DNA of 47,161 nucleotides, from assembly GCA_002435835.1 (NCBI GenBank), contig DIVM01000011.1, positions 2,600-49,760 of the forward strand. Reading direction: 5' to 3'. The notes beneath the pieces were generated by a model that saw only the letters and a list, made by a program, of their open reading frames with translations, was not told where the DNA came from and searched no databases. Of the stretch, positions 7,296-16,141 are shown in pieces (the first letter of the stretch is position 1; each line of letters starts with the position of its first letter). The translations under genes were made by a program, and so were the position numbers. Source of the stretch: Firmicutes bacterium UBA6132 (GTDB lineage Bacteria > Bacillota_A > Clostridia > Tissierellales > Sedimentibacteraceae).

Positions 7296-7398
7296 GACTG
7301 ATATTTTTGTATCTAATAATTTAATAAAATTATCTTACTTAATGGAATGATATTTTTATAAATACTGCTATAATAATACTGAACTCAACGATTAAAAA

Positions 7399-7414
7399 TG
7401 GCACAAAATTTGCT
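7399..7414 (+). promoter_or_regulatory. Sigma-54 promoter of the LarA-like gene
   Basis: TGGCAC-N5-TTGCT, a full match to the -24/-12 consensus, with the first G of GG and of GC exactly 12 bp apart. The start codon lies 34 bp beyond the -12 element. Confidence 0.9.
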
Positions 7415-7447
7415 ATAATATATCTTATAATATTTAAGGAGGATAAA

Positions 7448-8683
7448 ATGTCTATACTACCTGAATCTACTAAAGAAATAATAATGCCAAAAATGTATCC
7501 AGTTATTCAACAATTCTCAAACGAAAAAGTACCAGATGTTTACTATGCTACAAAATTAGACCTTGAAAAAGAAGAAATTAAAAATTCGGTTAAATCAGGT
7601 ACAACTGCAGCTATATTAGTTGGAAGTCGAGGTATATCAGGCTTAAAACATGTAGTTAAAGCTACAATTGATATGCTGCTGTCTTTAGGTATAAAACCTT
7701 TTATTATACCAGCTATGGGTAGCCATGGTGGCGGAGTTGCTGAGGAACAAAGAAAAATTATAGAAGGATATGGAATAACCGAAGAATATATGGGAGTACC
7801 TATCAGTTCATCTATGGAAACAGTGATAATTGGGAACACTCCATCAGGTATTCCAATACATATCGATAAAATAGCATCAACTGCAGATTACATTATACCA
7901 GTATGTCGTGTTAAAACTCATACAGATTTTGACGGACCAATTGAAAGTGGTTTGTGTAAAATGTTAGCTATAGGATTAGGAAAACATAATGGTTGTTCTA
8001 GGTTACATCAAGAAGGATTTGCAGAATTTCATAAAGTTATACCAGAAGTAGCTTCAACTATTATTCAATTAAAACAAATACCATTTGGTGTTGCAATAAT
8101 AGAAAATGCTCATGAAAATGTTAATATGGTCAAAGCTGTTTTAGGCAATAAAATATTAGAAGAAGAGCCAAAGCTTTTAAATATTAGTAAATCTTTAATG
8201 CCAAAATTATGTTTTGAACACATAGATGTACTTATAATTGAAAAAATAGGAAAAGATGTAACTGGTGCAGGTATGGATCCTAATATAACGGGCAGAACTT
8301 GTGATGGTATAGGAGCATCCTACAAAGGTCCTACTATAACTCGTATTGGTATATTAGACTTAACAGAAGAAACTCATAATAATGCTGTTGGCATGGGGCT
8401 TGCCGATTTTATAACTAGGAAACTTTATGAAAAAATTGATCCTATTTCAACCTATACCAATGCAATCGCGTCAGGTAATCCTGGATGTGCTAATATCCCA
8501 GTTGTATTAGAAAACGAAAAAGAAGTTATGCTTGGAGCTATACAAACTTGTCCAAAAATAGATGTAAATAAAGCAAAAGTAGTTAAAATTAAAGATACAT
8601 TACATTTAATCAATATTGAAGTATCTGAAAGCTTGATACCATATTGTCGTTCTAACGAAAAGTTTATAGTCACTGAAATATAA
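7448..8683 (+). CDS. LarA-like 2-hydroxyacid racemase/epimerase (DUF2088)
   Basis: A 411-residue protein of the LarA/DUF2088 family, which contains nickel-pincer (NPN) enzymes that racemise lactate or epimerise other 2-hydroxyacids. Family features are the GSRGI loop (59-63), PAMGSHGG (89-95, His93), RVKTHTDFDG (154-163, His158), GLCKML (168-173, Lys171) and GLGKH (176-180, His180). These are candidates for the catalytic histidines, the cofactor-linked lysine and the nickel ligand. No cofactor-synthesis genes (larB, larC, larE) are in the window. A perfect sigma-54 promoter and an enhancer-like dyad place it in the hydroxyacid regulon. Whether the substrate is lactate, a sugar acid or another hydroxyacid is open. 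The ATG follows AAGGAGG. Confidence 0.85.
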   Translation: MSILPESTKEIIMPKMYPVIQQFSNEKVPDVYYATKLDLEKEEIKNSVKSGTTAAILVGSRGISGLKHVVKATIDMLLSLGIKPFIIPAMGSHGGGVAEEQRKIIEGYGITEEYMGVPISSSMETVIIGNTPSGIPIHIDKIASTADYIIPVCRVKTHTDFDGPIESGLCKMLAIGLGKHNGCSRLHQEGFAEFHKVIPEVASTIIQLKQIPFGVAIIENAHENVNMVKAVLGNKILEEEPKLLNISKSLMPKLCFEHIDVLIIEKIGKDVTGAGMDPNITGRTCDGIGASYKGPTITRIGILDLTEETHNNAVGMGLADFITRKLYEKIDPISTYTNAIASGNPGCANIPVVLENEKEVMLGAIQTCPKIDVNKAKVVKIKDTLHLINIEVSESLIPYCRSNEKFIVTEI

Positions 8684-8689
8684 ATTAAA

Positions 8690-8733
8690 AAACATTAGTG
8701 ATGAATTATTAAAATCATTACTAATGTTTTTTT
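8690..8733. terminator. Bidirectional terminator between larA-like gene and zinc dehydrogenase
   Basis: Arms AACATTAGTGAT and ATTACTAATGTT (one wobble pair), with a T7 run after it on the plus strand and an A-run before it that serves the minus strand. It separates two convergent units. Confidence 0.8.
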
Positions 8734-8742
8734 ATAGAAATA

Positions 8743-9792
8743 TTAATCTGTTTCTTTATTCGGTAATATTATTAATTTATTAAAATCTGCAATTTCTTTA
8801 TTATGAAGTTTTAATATAAAGTCTCCTGATTCCGAAAGAGGAATCTCCTTGCTAATAACATAATCAGTTTTAATTAACTTCTTATTTAACAAATCAAGTA
8901 TTTCAACATATTCGCCATTTGATGCGCAAGAACCCTTAATTGTTATTTGTTTAGTTATAACGCTTACTATATCTAAATTAAAGGTTCTTTCTAAATTTGC
9001 CAAGGTAACAAATATTCCTCCCTTTCTTAATGATGCAATACCCATTGAAAAAGTATTTTGAGCCCCAGCTGCATCTAAACTTTTATCTACACCACTACCA
9101 TTTGTCAGTTTTAATACTGCCTTTAAAACATCTTCGTTTGTAGAATTTATTACAAAATCTGCACCAAGTTCAGTTGCAAGTTTAAGTTTATCATCATTTC
9201 TTCCTACTACTATTATCTTTTTTGCTTTTCTTATTTTTAAAAATTGAACTCCAAACAAAGCAATTGTACCAGTACCAAATAATATTACAGTATCTGATGA
9301 AGTTATATTAAGAAGATTAGCAGCATGCAAAGCGACAGACATAGGCTCTACTAATGCTGCTTCTTGATATGAAACATTATCTTTAATTTTGTACAAAATG
9401 TACTCTGGAATATCTACATATTCACAATATGCGCCGTGTTGCCTATATTCATCGCAAGAAACTCCTAATACCCTTCTGTTATCACATAAATTAATTTGAC
9501 CTTTTTTACAATATTCACAAAATCCACAATAAATTGTTGAATCAAATGTAACTCTATCACCAACTTTATAATCCTTCACATTATCACCAATTTCAGCAAT
9601 TATACCACTTGCCTCATGGCCCATAATAATAGGAACTTGTCTTCGTGCAGATTTTCCATCTAACCCGTTTATATCACTTCCACAAACAGAGGCAGCCATA
9701 ACCTTAATAAGAACCTCATTTGGCTTAATTTTTGGAATATCTATATCTACATATTCTAATTTCATATATTCTTTCATAATTAATGCTTTCAT
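8743..9792 (-). CDS. Zinc-dependent medium-chain alcohol/polyol dehydrogenase
   Basis: A 349-residue member of the zinc MDR family (sorbitol, threonine or galactitol-phosphate dehydrogenase type). Catalytic zinc residues are Cys37, His59 and Glu60 (in IMGHEASGII); structural zinc is held by Cys89, Cys92, Cys95 and Cys103 (CGFCEYCKKGQINLC). The Rossmann fold has ILFGTGTIALFGVQ. It probably oxidises a hydroxyl of a sugar acid or polyol with NAD(P)+. It lies 60 bp after dctM of TRAP system 1, with a hairpin in the gap, and is likely the last gene of that sigma-54 operon, so it may act on the imported substrate. The ATG follows TGGAGGT. Confidence 0.9.
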   Translation of the reverse strand: MKALIMKEYMKLEYVDIDIPKIKPNEVLIKVMAASVCGSDINGLDGKSARRQVPIIMGHEASGIIAEIGDNVKDYKVGDRVTFDSTIYCGFCEYCKKGQINLCDNRRVLGVSCDEYRQHGAYCEYVDIPEYILYKIKDNVSYQEAALVEPMSVALHAANLLNITSSDTVILFGTGTIALFGVQFLKIRKAKKIIVVGRNDDKLKLATELGADFVINSTNEDVLKAVLKLTNGSGVDKSLDAAGAQNTFSMGIASLRKGGIFVTLANLERTFNLDIVSVITKQITIKGSCASNGEYVEILDLLNKKLIKTDYVISKEIPLSESGDFILKLHNKEIADFNKLIILPNKETD

Positions 9793-9812
9793 TTTATACC
9801 TCCAATAAATAT

Positions 9813-9843
9813 CGTAAGGTAAAGAAGTTATCTCTACCTTACG
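9813..9843 (-). other. Intercistronic hairpin between dctM and the dehydrogenase
   Basis: A perfect 9-bp stem, CGTAAGGTA with TACCTTACG, around a 13-base loop. No T-run follows on the minus strand, so it is more likely an RNA-stability or partial attenuation element than a terminator. Confidence 0.5.
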
Positions 9844-9852
9844 AATTTTATA

Positions 9853-11130
9853 TTACATAAACCATTGCATAGGTACAATTATCAGAGCAGGGAATAAAGT
9901 AAATACCAATAACATTATTATTTCAGTTATTAAAAAAGGCATAACACCTTTGATAACCTCTGGAAAAGTAACATTTCCTACACTACATCCTAAGTATAAA
10001 ACTGTGCCAATAGGAGGAGTTATAAGTCCTATTGTTAAATTTAATACCATTATAACCCCGAAATAAATTGGATTTATACCTGCTGCTATAATAACTGGGA
10101 AAACAATTGGTCCAAAGATTAATAAATTTGGAGTTAAGTCCATGACCATTCCCATAATAAAGAAGAAAACATTCATAACAAGCATCAATATCATAGGATG
10201 TTTAATTAATGGTTCCATTAGACTTACCATTGTTTGAGGTATTTGTGCAACAGTAATTATCCAACCTACTCCAGTTGCAGCTGCAACAATAAACATTACT
10301 ATACCAGTACTTTTAGCACTTTCAACAAATACTTCAATTAATTGAGAAAATTTAAGCTCTTTATAAATAAACAATGAAACTAATAGAGCATAAACTGCTG
10401 CTAAGGCTCCTGCTTCAGTAGGAGTAACAATACCAAGACGTATTCCACCAACAATTATAAGAGGCATAATCAGAGCTGGTATAGACTCAATAATCATTTT
10501 CTTTGCCTCTACTTTTGTATATGTTCTGACATCATTGTAACCATCTTTTTTTACTACAAGTTTCCAAGTTGTCATTAAGGCTAATCCTAGTAATATACCA
10601 GGTACGATTCCTGCCATAAACATACGTCCAACAGATTGTCCTACTGATGTTGCCAATACAATCATCGGTATGCTAGGTGGAATGATTGGTGCAATAACTG
10701 AACCTGAACAAACAAGGCCAGTTGATCTGCTTCTGTCATAACCATTTTTAACCATAAGGGGAATTAATATACTGCCTAATGCGGCTGCATCAGCTACTGC
10801 ACTACCTGATAACCCAGCAAATATCATACTTGCTAATATTGCAGCATATCCTAAACCTCCCTTAACTCGTCCTATTAAAACATTTGCAAAATCTACAATT
10901 CTTTTAGAAAGACCTCCTTTTGACATAAACTCTCCAGCAAGCATAAAAAACGGAATAGCCATTAAGGAGAAGTTATTTGTACCCATAACTATATTTTGAG
11001 ATATTATATTCGGATCAAAAATATCCATTGACACCATCAAAGTTACACCACATAAAACTAAAATAAATCCTATCGGAACTCCTAATGGCAGCAAAACTCC
11101 AAGTGTACCAAGAAAAACCGCTACTTCCAT
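9853..11130 (-). CDS. dctM: TRAP transporter large permease DctM, system 1
   Basis: A 425-residue integral membrane protein with about twelve helices, the usual size for DctM, which carries out Na+-driven translocation of the organic acid handed over by the binding protein. Typical stretches are MAIPFFMLAGEFMSKGGLSK, the conserved GGLGYAAILASMIFAGLSGS, and VIAPIIPPSIPMIV. The second half has the TPTEAGALAA motif and NLTIGLITPPIGTVLY. It abuts dctQ without a gap. The SBP-small-large order downstream of a sigma-54 promoter (12895-12909) shows one operon. Confidence 0.95.
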   Translation of the reverse strand: MEVAVFLGTLGVLLPLGVPIGFILVLCGVTLMVSMDIFDPNIISQNIVMGTNNFSLMAIPFFMLAGEFMSKGGLSKRIVDFANVLIGRVKGGLGYAAILASMIFAGLSGSAVADAAALGSILIPLMVKNGYDRSRSTGLVCSGSVIAPIIPPSIPMIVLATSVGQSVGRMFMAGIVPGILLGLALMTTWKLVVKKDGYNDVRTYTKVEAKKMIIESIPALIMPLIIVGGIRLGIVTPTEAGALAAVYALLVSLFIYKELKFSQLIEVFVESAKSTGIVMFIVAAATGVGWIITVAQIPQTMVSLMEPLIKHPMILMLVMNVFFFIMGMVMDLTPNLLIFGPIVFPVIIAAGINPIYFGVIMVLNLTIGLITPPIGTVLYLGCSVGNVTFPEVIKGVMPFLITEIIMLLVFTLFPALIIVPMQWFM

Positions 11131-11649
11131 CTATGATGCCTCCTTTTTAGTCGTAAATTCTCGATTCTTCTTAAATTCTTGATACGCTGCAATGTGATCT
11201 TTTATATTCATAATTAATTTAGAGAACATAGTAATACCCATGATTACGGCTGAACTACTTATAATACCAGTAGGTAAATTTGTAGCAGGACTTAAAACCG
11301 TAGCTGTATCTATAAAATAACTCCAACCACCTATAGTAATAACTACAAGAGCTATTAATACAACAACATCACCTAATAGTTGTACAATTAATTTATTTCT
11401 TCCTTTTAAGGCGTTGGTTAACATATCAACACCAACATGTCCATTTTCAAAATATACTAAAATAGAACCTAAAATTGAAACCCATATAAAAGCAAATCTT
11501 GATAACTCTTCGAATATAGGAAATCCACTATTAAATAAGTATCTGGCTAAAGCGTTAGCAAAAATCATGGCTACCATTGCAACCAATACTATGGTTATAA
11601 TTACTTCTATAGTCTTTAATAAAGGATTTTTTTTATGTTTGTTTTCCAA
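11131..11649 (-). CDS. dctQ: TRAP transporter small permease DctQ, system 1
   Basis: A 172-residue protein with four membrane helices, typical of DctQ subunits that pair with DctM. The segment FPIFEELSRFAFIWVSILGS holds the conserved EE(L/I)xRF(A/L)F(V/I)W motif. Translation probably begins with TTG at 11649, nine bases after an AAGGAGG site; no ATG is nearby. Its stop codon touches the dctM start. The position between dctP and dctM confirms the role. Confidence 0.92.
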   Translation of the reverse strand: MENKHKKNPLLKTIEVIITIVLVAMVAMIFANALARYLFNSGFPIFEELSRFAFIWVSILGSILVYFENGHVGVDMLTNALKGRNKLIVQLLGDVVVLIALVVITIGGWSYFIDTATVLSPATNLPTGIISSSAVIMGITMFSKLIMNIKDHIAAYQEFKKNREFTTKKEAS

Positions 11650-11732
11650 TTACTACAGCCTCCTTGTAAATATCAGCTCCCTTTTCGAGAGCTGAATTTT
11701 TGTTCATAGAAACATATCATCTTGTTAAATTA

Positions 11733-12779
11733 TTACTTTAAATTAGCTTGTAAATCTCTCACCATTTTTACAACTTCTTCAGATCCTGGATAATTTCCAT
11801 AGAACCAATCGTAAACAGGTTCTTGTGTATCAACAAGAGCTTGCTTAAATGCATCATCTGTTTCAATTACAGTAACATTTTTGTTTTTTAAAAATTGTTT
11901 TGATTTATCATTTGCTTCAGCTGAAATTGTCCAGTTATATTCTGCTGCTTCTTTAATACTTGAATTTAAAACTTCCTTTTGCTCATCAGTTAATTCCTGA
12001 TAAAACTCTTCATTAATAACCCAGTGTGATGGACTAAACATATGATTTGATTCTAACACATATTTTTGAACCTCATACATTGAAGAAGTTTGAATTGTGG
12101 CATAAGGATTTTCCTGACCATCAACAACATCTTGCTCTAAAGCTGTAAACACTTCAGTTAAAGGCATTGCTATTGGATTAGCGTTTAAAGCCTCAACCAT
12201 TTTTAAAAAGTGTGGTACATTAGGTACTCTAAATCTTTGTCCAGCCATTTCTTCAATGCTCATCATAGATTTATTTGAACTAAATTGTCTAAAGCCATTA
12301 ACCGTTATTGCTAAACATCTTAATCCGGCTTTTTCTGGCAAATTTTTTGTTATATATTGTCCAACTTCACCAGTATATACTGCTTTTGCATCTTCCCAAC
12401 CATTAAATAGAAATGGTAATTCTGAAGCTGCAATTTGTGGATCAAATTTTGAAAGCATTGTTCCTGGTGCACCCATTTCAACTGTACCAGCTTTAACAGA
12501 ATCAATAAATGTATCTTCAGAACCAAGTTGGCTGTTTGGGTAAATTTCTACAACCATATTACCATTAGATTTTTGTTCTATTAATTCCTTAAACTTTAAT
12601 AAAGCCAAATGCTGAGGATGATCTTCAGCAAACCAGTGAGCAAATTTTACTTTTACCTGCTTCGTTTCCTGTTTCGTTTCTCCGCTACTCCCAGCATTGG
12701 TACTATTACTGCATGCTACTAATGCGAACATTAGTGTTAGTACCATTAATACTACAAATATTTTTTTAAATTTTCTCAT
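11733..12779 (-). CDS. dctP: TRAP transporter solute-binding lipoprotein DctP, system 1
   Basis: A 348-residue extracytoplasmic binding protein with a lipoprotein signal (hydrophobic helix, then ALVACS, with the lipidated Cys at residue 23). The DctP fold is shown by FAHWFAEDHPQHLALLKFKE, the ligand-binding Arg in GQRFRVPNV and DGQENPYATI with its conserved Asn. The Arg forms a salt bridge with the substrate carboxylate in known TRAP systems. Neighbouring enzymes suggest a sugar acid or other hydroxyacid as ligand, which the sequence alone does not prove. It is the first gene after the sigma-54 promoter, with a 115-base leader. Confidence 0.94.
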   Translation of the reverse strand: MRKFKKIFVVLMVLTLMFALVACSNSTNAGSSGETKQETKQVKVKFAHWFAEDHPQHLALLKFKELIEQKSNGNMVVEIYPNSQLGSEDTFIDSVKAGTVEMGAPGTMLSKFDPQIAASELPFLFNGWEDAKAVYTGEVGQYITKNLPEKAGLRCLAITVNGFRQFSSNKSMMSIEEMAGQRFRVPNVPHFLKMVEALNANPIAMPLTEVFTALEQDVVDGQENPYATIQTSSMYEVQKYVLESNHMFSPSHWVINEEFYQELTDEQKEVLNSSIKEAAEYNWTISAEANDKSKQFLKNKNVTVIETDDAFKQALVDTQEPVYDWFYGNYPGSEEVVKMVRDLQANLK

Positions 12780-12894
12780 TTCCTACCTCCATTGTTTAAT
12801 AAAATATTTTTTTCTTCGCTAAAATATGTAATATAAATTCCACTTTATTGATATTAAGAATAAAGTATAAGAATTATATACACATTTAAATATT

Positions 12895-12909
12895 GCAAAC
12901 GTTATGCCT
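12895..12909 (-). promoter_or_regulatory. Sigma-54 promoter of the TRAP-1 operon
   Basis: On the minus strand, AGGCAT-N5-TTGC with GG-to-GC spacing of 12. The outer bases of the -24 box differ from consensus, but the invariant GG and GC are present and dyad B lies 146 bp upstream. Confidence 0.75.
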
Positions 12910-13054
12910 ACTTTGAATATTTTCCGTTTTTTCCTTAATTATTTTTAAAATAAAAATAATTGTTAAAAAATCAGCAAATCTAATTAATATCACACAATAT
13001 AAAAATTATAATTTACATTTTATTTTATTATAATATAATTTTATCGTTTTGTTT

Positions 13055-13090
13055 TGATGCATTATTATTACATTATGCTATTTTGCATCA
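13055..13090. promoter_or_regulatory. Enhancer-like dyad B
   Basis: TGATGCA and TGCATCA separated by 22 bp. The inner sequence has a third site-like element, ATGCTATT, about 10 bp before the right arm. It shares length, spacing and this inner element with dyad C at 20346-20381. Confidence 0.8.
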
Positions 13091-13130
13091 TAATTTTTAA
13101 TCCGTTTATACTACAAACCGGATATAATTT

Positions 13131-14864
13131 TTATAAGTTATATTTTTTTAATTTTCTAACAATAGTTGATTGATCTACCCCTAAACTTTCTGCTATAGCT
13201 CTTGTTGTTTGATATTTTATCTTTGCTTTTTCTAACATAGCTTTTTCTAACAATTCAGTAGCTTCCATTAAAGTTAAATTTTCTGTATCTTCTAACATAC
13301 TTACAATTTTACGTCCTGTATTTTTTTCTTTATTCCATGGTAGGTCTTCTGTTTGTAAATATTCATTATTACTTACAACAACCATATTTTCGATTACATT
13401 TTTTAATTGTCTTATATTTCCTGGCCAATTATATTTTTCAAGTTCCTTAATTACATCAATCGTCAATTCTTTATTCTGGTTATATTTTTTATTATACTGG
13501 AATAAAAACATCATACTTAACGGTGCAATATCAGCTACTCTCTTACGAAGTGGTGGAACCTTAACTCTTACAACATTCAATCTGTAAAATAAATCTTCTC
13601 TGAAAGTTCCTTCTTCAACCATTGCATCTAAATCTCGATTTGTTGCAGCAATAATTCTTACATCTACAGTTTTGCCATCAACAGAACCAACTCTTCTTAC
13701 CTCTTTTGTTTCTAAAAAACGCAATAATTTTACTTGTAATTCCAAAGATGTTTCACCTATTTCATCTAAAAAAACAGTTCCTCCATTTGCAGTTTCCAAC
13801 AATCCCGCTTTGCCAGATTGATTAGCACCAGTAAAAGCTCCTTTATCATATCCAAAAAGCTCTGATTCTAACAAATTTTCAGGAATAGCGCCACAATTAA
13901 TTGTAATAAATGGCTTGTCTTTCCTAATACTATTCTTATGTATATAACTTGCTACTAACTCTTTTCCAACACCAGACTCACCCAATATAAGAACCGTTGT
14001 CTGAAAATTTGCTACTCTTTTAGATAATGCTAAAATTTCTTGCATTAGCTTACTTACAGCAAGCATACACTGATCTTCATTTTGATTTTTTTCAATAAAT
14101 TCTTTATAATTTTCCAAATATGTTCTACTCAGTTTTTTTTCTCTTAGTAATTCTTCTCTTAATTCATAAATTTCAGTAATATCTCTAGCATTTATTACTA
14201 CTTTTTTTACTTCTCCTTTCTTATCAAAAATTGGCCTTCCTGTTACAATTATGTTTCTTCCATCTTTAGTTACTTGTCTTTTAGAGACAGCTTGCTTTTG
14301 TTCTACTACTACATATGCTACTGAATTAGGCATCCAAACTGGATTTATTAAATCACGCATTGTTTTCCCCCACATATCTTCTCTTTTAATTGCAGCAACC
14401 CTCTCATAAGAACTATTTACTAAAAGAATTTTACCATCTATATCAGTAACAAGTATTCCGTCATAAGACCCTTCAAGAATTTCATTAAGCTCATTAATAA
14501 CTTCTTGTTGATGTTTTAGTTCAGATGTTAAATTCTTTAATCCTTCTAACTCGATAATAATATAAAAATTTGACAATAATTCATTGTCATCTTCAAGCTG
14601 AAGTAGTACCACATAATATTGCATATCGTTTTCTTTAATAAGAAATAATTTACCACTATTAAAACAAATTTGTTTAAAACTTGGAATAATTGAAAATATA
14701 TTTTTATTAATTATGTTTTTCTTATTCATATTTAATAAATTCTCTACATATTGGTTTACAAATGTAATCTGATTATCAATATTTGTAACAATAACACCAT
14801 TCGGATTTTTTAATTTGAAATCTTTAATGTTCGCATCTTTAACAACTAATTCATCTATATTCAA
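13131..14864 (-). CDS. Sigma-54-dependent PAS-domain transcriptional activator
   Basis: The start was chosen at TTG 14862-14864, which follows AGGGGGAG; a TTG 18 bases upstream lies in front of that site. The 577-residue product has two PAS-like sensor regions (about residues 15-110 and 125-235; SYDGILVTDIDGKILLVN is typical), then the sigma-54 AAA+ domain. Walker A is GESGVGKE (295-302), the sigma-54 contact loop GAFTGA (342-347), Walker B TVFLDEIGE. A TyrR/Fis-type helix-turn-helix ends it (about 553-577; AESLGVDQSTIVRKLKK). There is no receiver domain, so it senses a small molecule itself. It is embedded among six sigma-54 promoters and is the obvious activator for them. Confidence 0.95.
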   Translation of the reverse strand: MNIDELVVKDANIKDFKLKNPNGVIVTNIDNQITFVNQYVENLLNMNKKNIINKNIFSIIPSFKQICFNSGKLFLIKENDMQYYVVLLQLEDDNELLSNFYIIIELEGLKNLTSELKHQQEVINELNEILEGSYDGILVTDIDGKILLVNSSYERVAAIKREDMWGKTMRDLINPVWMPNSVAYVVVEQKQAVSKRQVTKDGRNIIVTGRPIFDKKGEVKKVVINARDITEIYELREELLREKKLSRTYLENYKEFIEKNQNEDQCMLAVSKLMQEILALSKRVANFQTTVLILGESGVGKELVASYIHKNSIRKDKPFITINCGAIPENLLESELFGYDKGAFTGANQSGKAGLLETANGGTVFLDEIGETSLELQVKLLRFLETKEVRRVGSVDGKTVDVRIIAATNRDLDAMVEEGTFREDLFYRLNVVRVKVPPLRKRVADIAPLSMMFLFQYNKKYNQNKELTIDVIKELEKYNWPGNIRQLKNVIENMVVVSNNEYLQTEDLPWNKEKNTGRKIVSMLEDTENLTLMEATELLEKAMLEKAKIKYQTTRAIAESLGVDQSTIVRKLKKYNL

Positions 14865-15372
14865 TTTAACTCCCCCTGTCAATATTTTTGATAATAATAA
14901 TATTAATAATGTTATTATACATTAAATTAATGTATATCTCAATACACGTTTAAAATTAGAAATTTTTACCAAAATATCATTATTAAGTTATAGTAATTCA
15001 CTAAGAAACACAACAATTAAAGCATTTGAAAGATTGAAATTTAGTTACTACTTTTAATTTATGATTAAGAATTACACTTTATAGATTTCCTTCATTTAAT
15101 CCTTAAATTTTGCTTATGTGCAATTTTTTTATCTTTAAATTCTCTAATCAAACCTATGAAATATCTACATAAATATAACTCCTCCTAAGTTTTAACAATT
15201 TTACAATTGTATTAATACGAAGAAGGAGTATTTAATTTCTCTTACAGTATTCAAATATAACTTGCTAATCTTGTACATGATAATACTCTTTTGAACCACT
15301 GGCATAGACTGTGGTTTCATAATATAAAAAAGAGAAAGAATAAGTTCCTTCTCTATTATAATTTATCTATTA
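14865..15372. other. 508-bp gap upstream of the activator gene
   Basis: AT-rich with no credible gene. It holds a palindrome at 14917-14935 (ATACATTAA with TTAATGTAT), which may lie in the promoter of the activator, a weak long dyad at 15178-15229 (ACTCCT with AGGAGT) and the terminator of the kduD operon (15326-15354). No sigma-54 motif was found here, so the activator is probably made from an ordinary promoter. Confidence 0.6.
15326..15354 (-). terminator. Terminator of the gldA-TRAP2-kduD operon
   Basis: On the minus strand, AGAGAAGGAA and TTCTTTCTCT pair (one G-T wobble) around a CTTA loop and are followed by a T-run. It lies 19 bases past the kduD stop codon. Confidence 0.8.
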
Positions 15373-16131
15373 TTATCTGCCCATCCATCCACCATCTACT
15401 AATATAACAGAACCATGAATATAATCAGAAGCATGTGAAGACAAAAATACAATTACTCCAATCATGTCCTCTGGAGTTCCATATCTACCTGCTGGTATAC
15501 GTTCTAATATTTGAGCATTTCTTACCTCATCAGCTTTAATAGCTGCTATATTGTCGGTATCCATATATCCAGGTGCTATAGCATTAACATTAATACCCTT
15601 AACTGCCCATTCATTAGATAATGCTTTTGTAACCTGAGCTATTGCACCTTTGCTTGCAGCATATGCTGGTACAGTAAATCCACCGGAAAAGCTTAGCAAA
15701 GAAGCTGTATTAATAATTTTGCCATACCCTTTATTCATCATAATTTTTCCTGCCTTTTGGCTTAGTACAAATGCAGAAGTAAGATTTACTTTCAATATAG
15801 TTTCCCAATCTTCTAATGGAAATTCTACTGAAGGATGACGTATCTGCATACCAGCATTGTTAACCAAGATATCTAAGTCTCCTAAAATATTCATTGCTTC
15901 ATCAAATGCTTTAATGACTTTATCTGTATTTTTAAAATCTGCTAAAACTCCATACACTGGTGCTTCTGATGTATTCATTTCTTCAGCTGTTTTCAATACT
16001 TTTTCATTTGTACCCATTATTACCAGTTCAACTCCAGCATCATGAAGTCCTTGTGCCATACCTTTTCCTAAACCTCTGCTACCTCCAGTTACAATAGCTT
16101 TTTTCCCTTTAATATCAAAAATACTTTTCAT
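15373..16131 (-). CDS. kduD: KduD-like short-chain dehydrogenase
   Basis: A 252-residue classical SDR. It has the nucleotide-binding TGGSRGLGKGMA, the NNAG motif, the catalytic Ser in INTASLLSFSGG and YAASK with Tyr and Lys. The C-terminal half (INVNAIAPGYMDTDNIAAIK, then ILERIPAGR and DGGW near the end) is strikingly like KduD, which interconverts 2,5-diketo-3-deoxygluconate and 2-keto-3-deoxygluconate in uronate catabolism. A gluconate-5-dehydrogenase role is the alternative. The ATG at 16131, six bases after AGGAGA, is preferred to a TTG one codon earlier. It is the last gene of the TRAP-2 operon, ten bases after dctM, so it probably acts on imported sugar acids. Confidence 0.85.
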   Translation of the reverse strand: MKSIFDIKGKKAIVTGGSRGLGKGMAQGLHDAGVELVIMGTNEKVLKTAEEMNTSEAPVYGVLADFKNTDKVIKAFDEAMNILGDLDILVNNAGMQIRHPSVEFPLEDWETILKVNLTSAFVLSQKAGKIMMNKGYGKIINTASLLSFSGGFTVPAYAASKGAIAQVTKALSNEWAVKGINVNAIAPGYMDTDNIAAIKADEVRNAQILERIPAGRYGTPEDMIGVIVFLSSHASDYIHGSVILVDGGWMGR

Positions 16132-16141
16132 CAAATTTCTC

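Larger units (their letters stand above)
12780..13130. other. Regulatory gap between dctP and the sigma-54 activator gene
   Basis: This 351-bp AT-rich gap holds the sigma-54 promoter (12895-12909) and enhancer-like dyad B (13055-13090), both listed separately. I see no further gene or RNA in it. Confidence 0.7.

Noticed and set aside
7225..7350. Continuation of the transposase frame up to 7350
   Set aside because: After the SFVD segment the translation no longer resembles IS1182 transposases, and the stretch contains the enhancer-like dyad A.
15178..15229. ACTCCT/AGGAGT dyad as a possible riboswitch or small RNA
   Set aside because: The arms are only six bases with a long AT-rich interior, and no known riboswitch core motif was seen.
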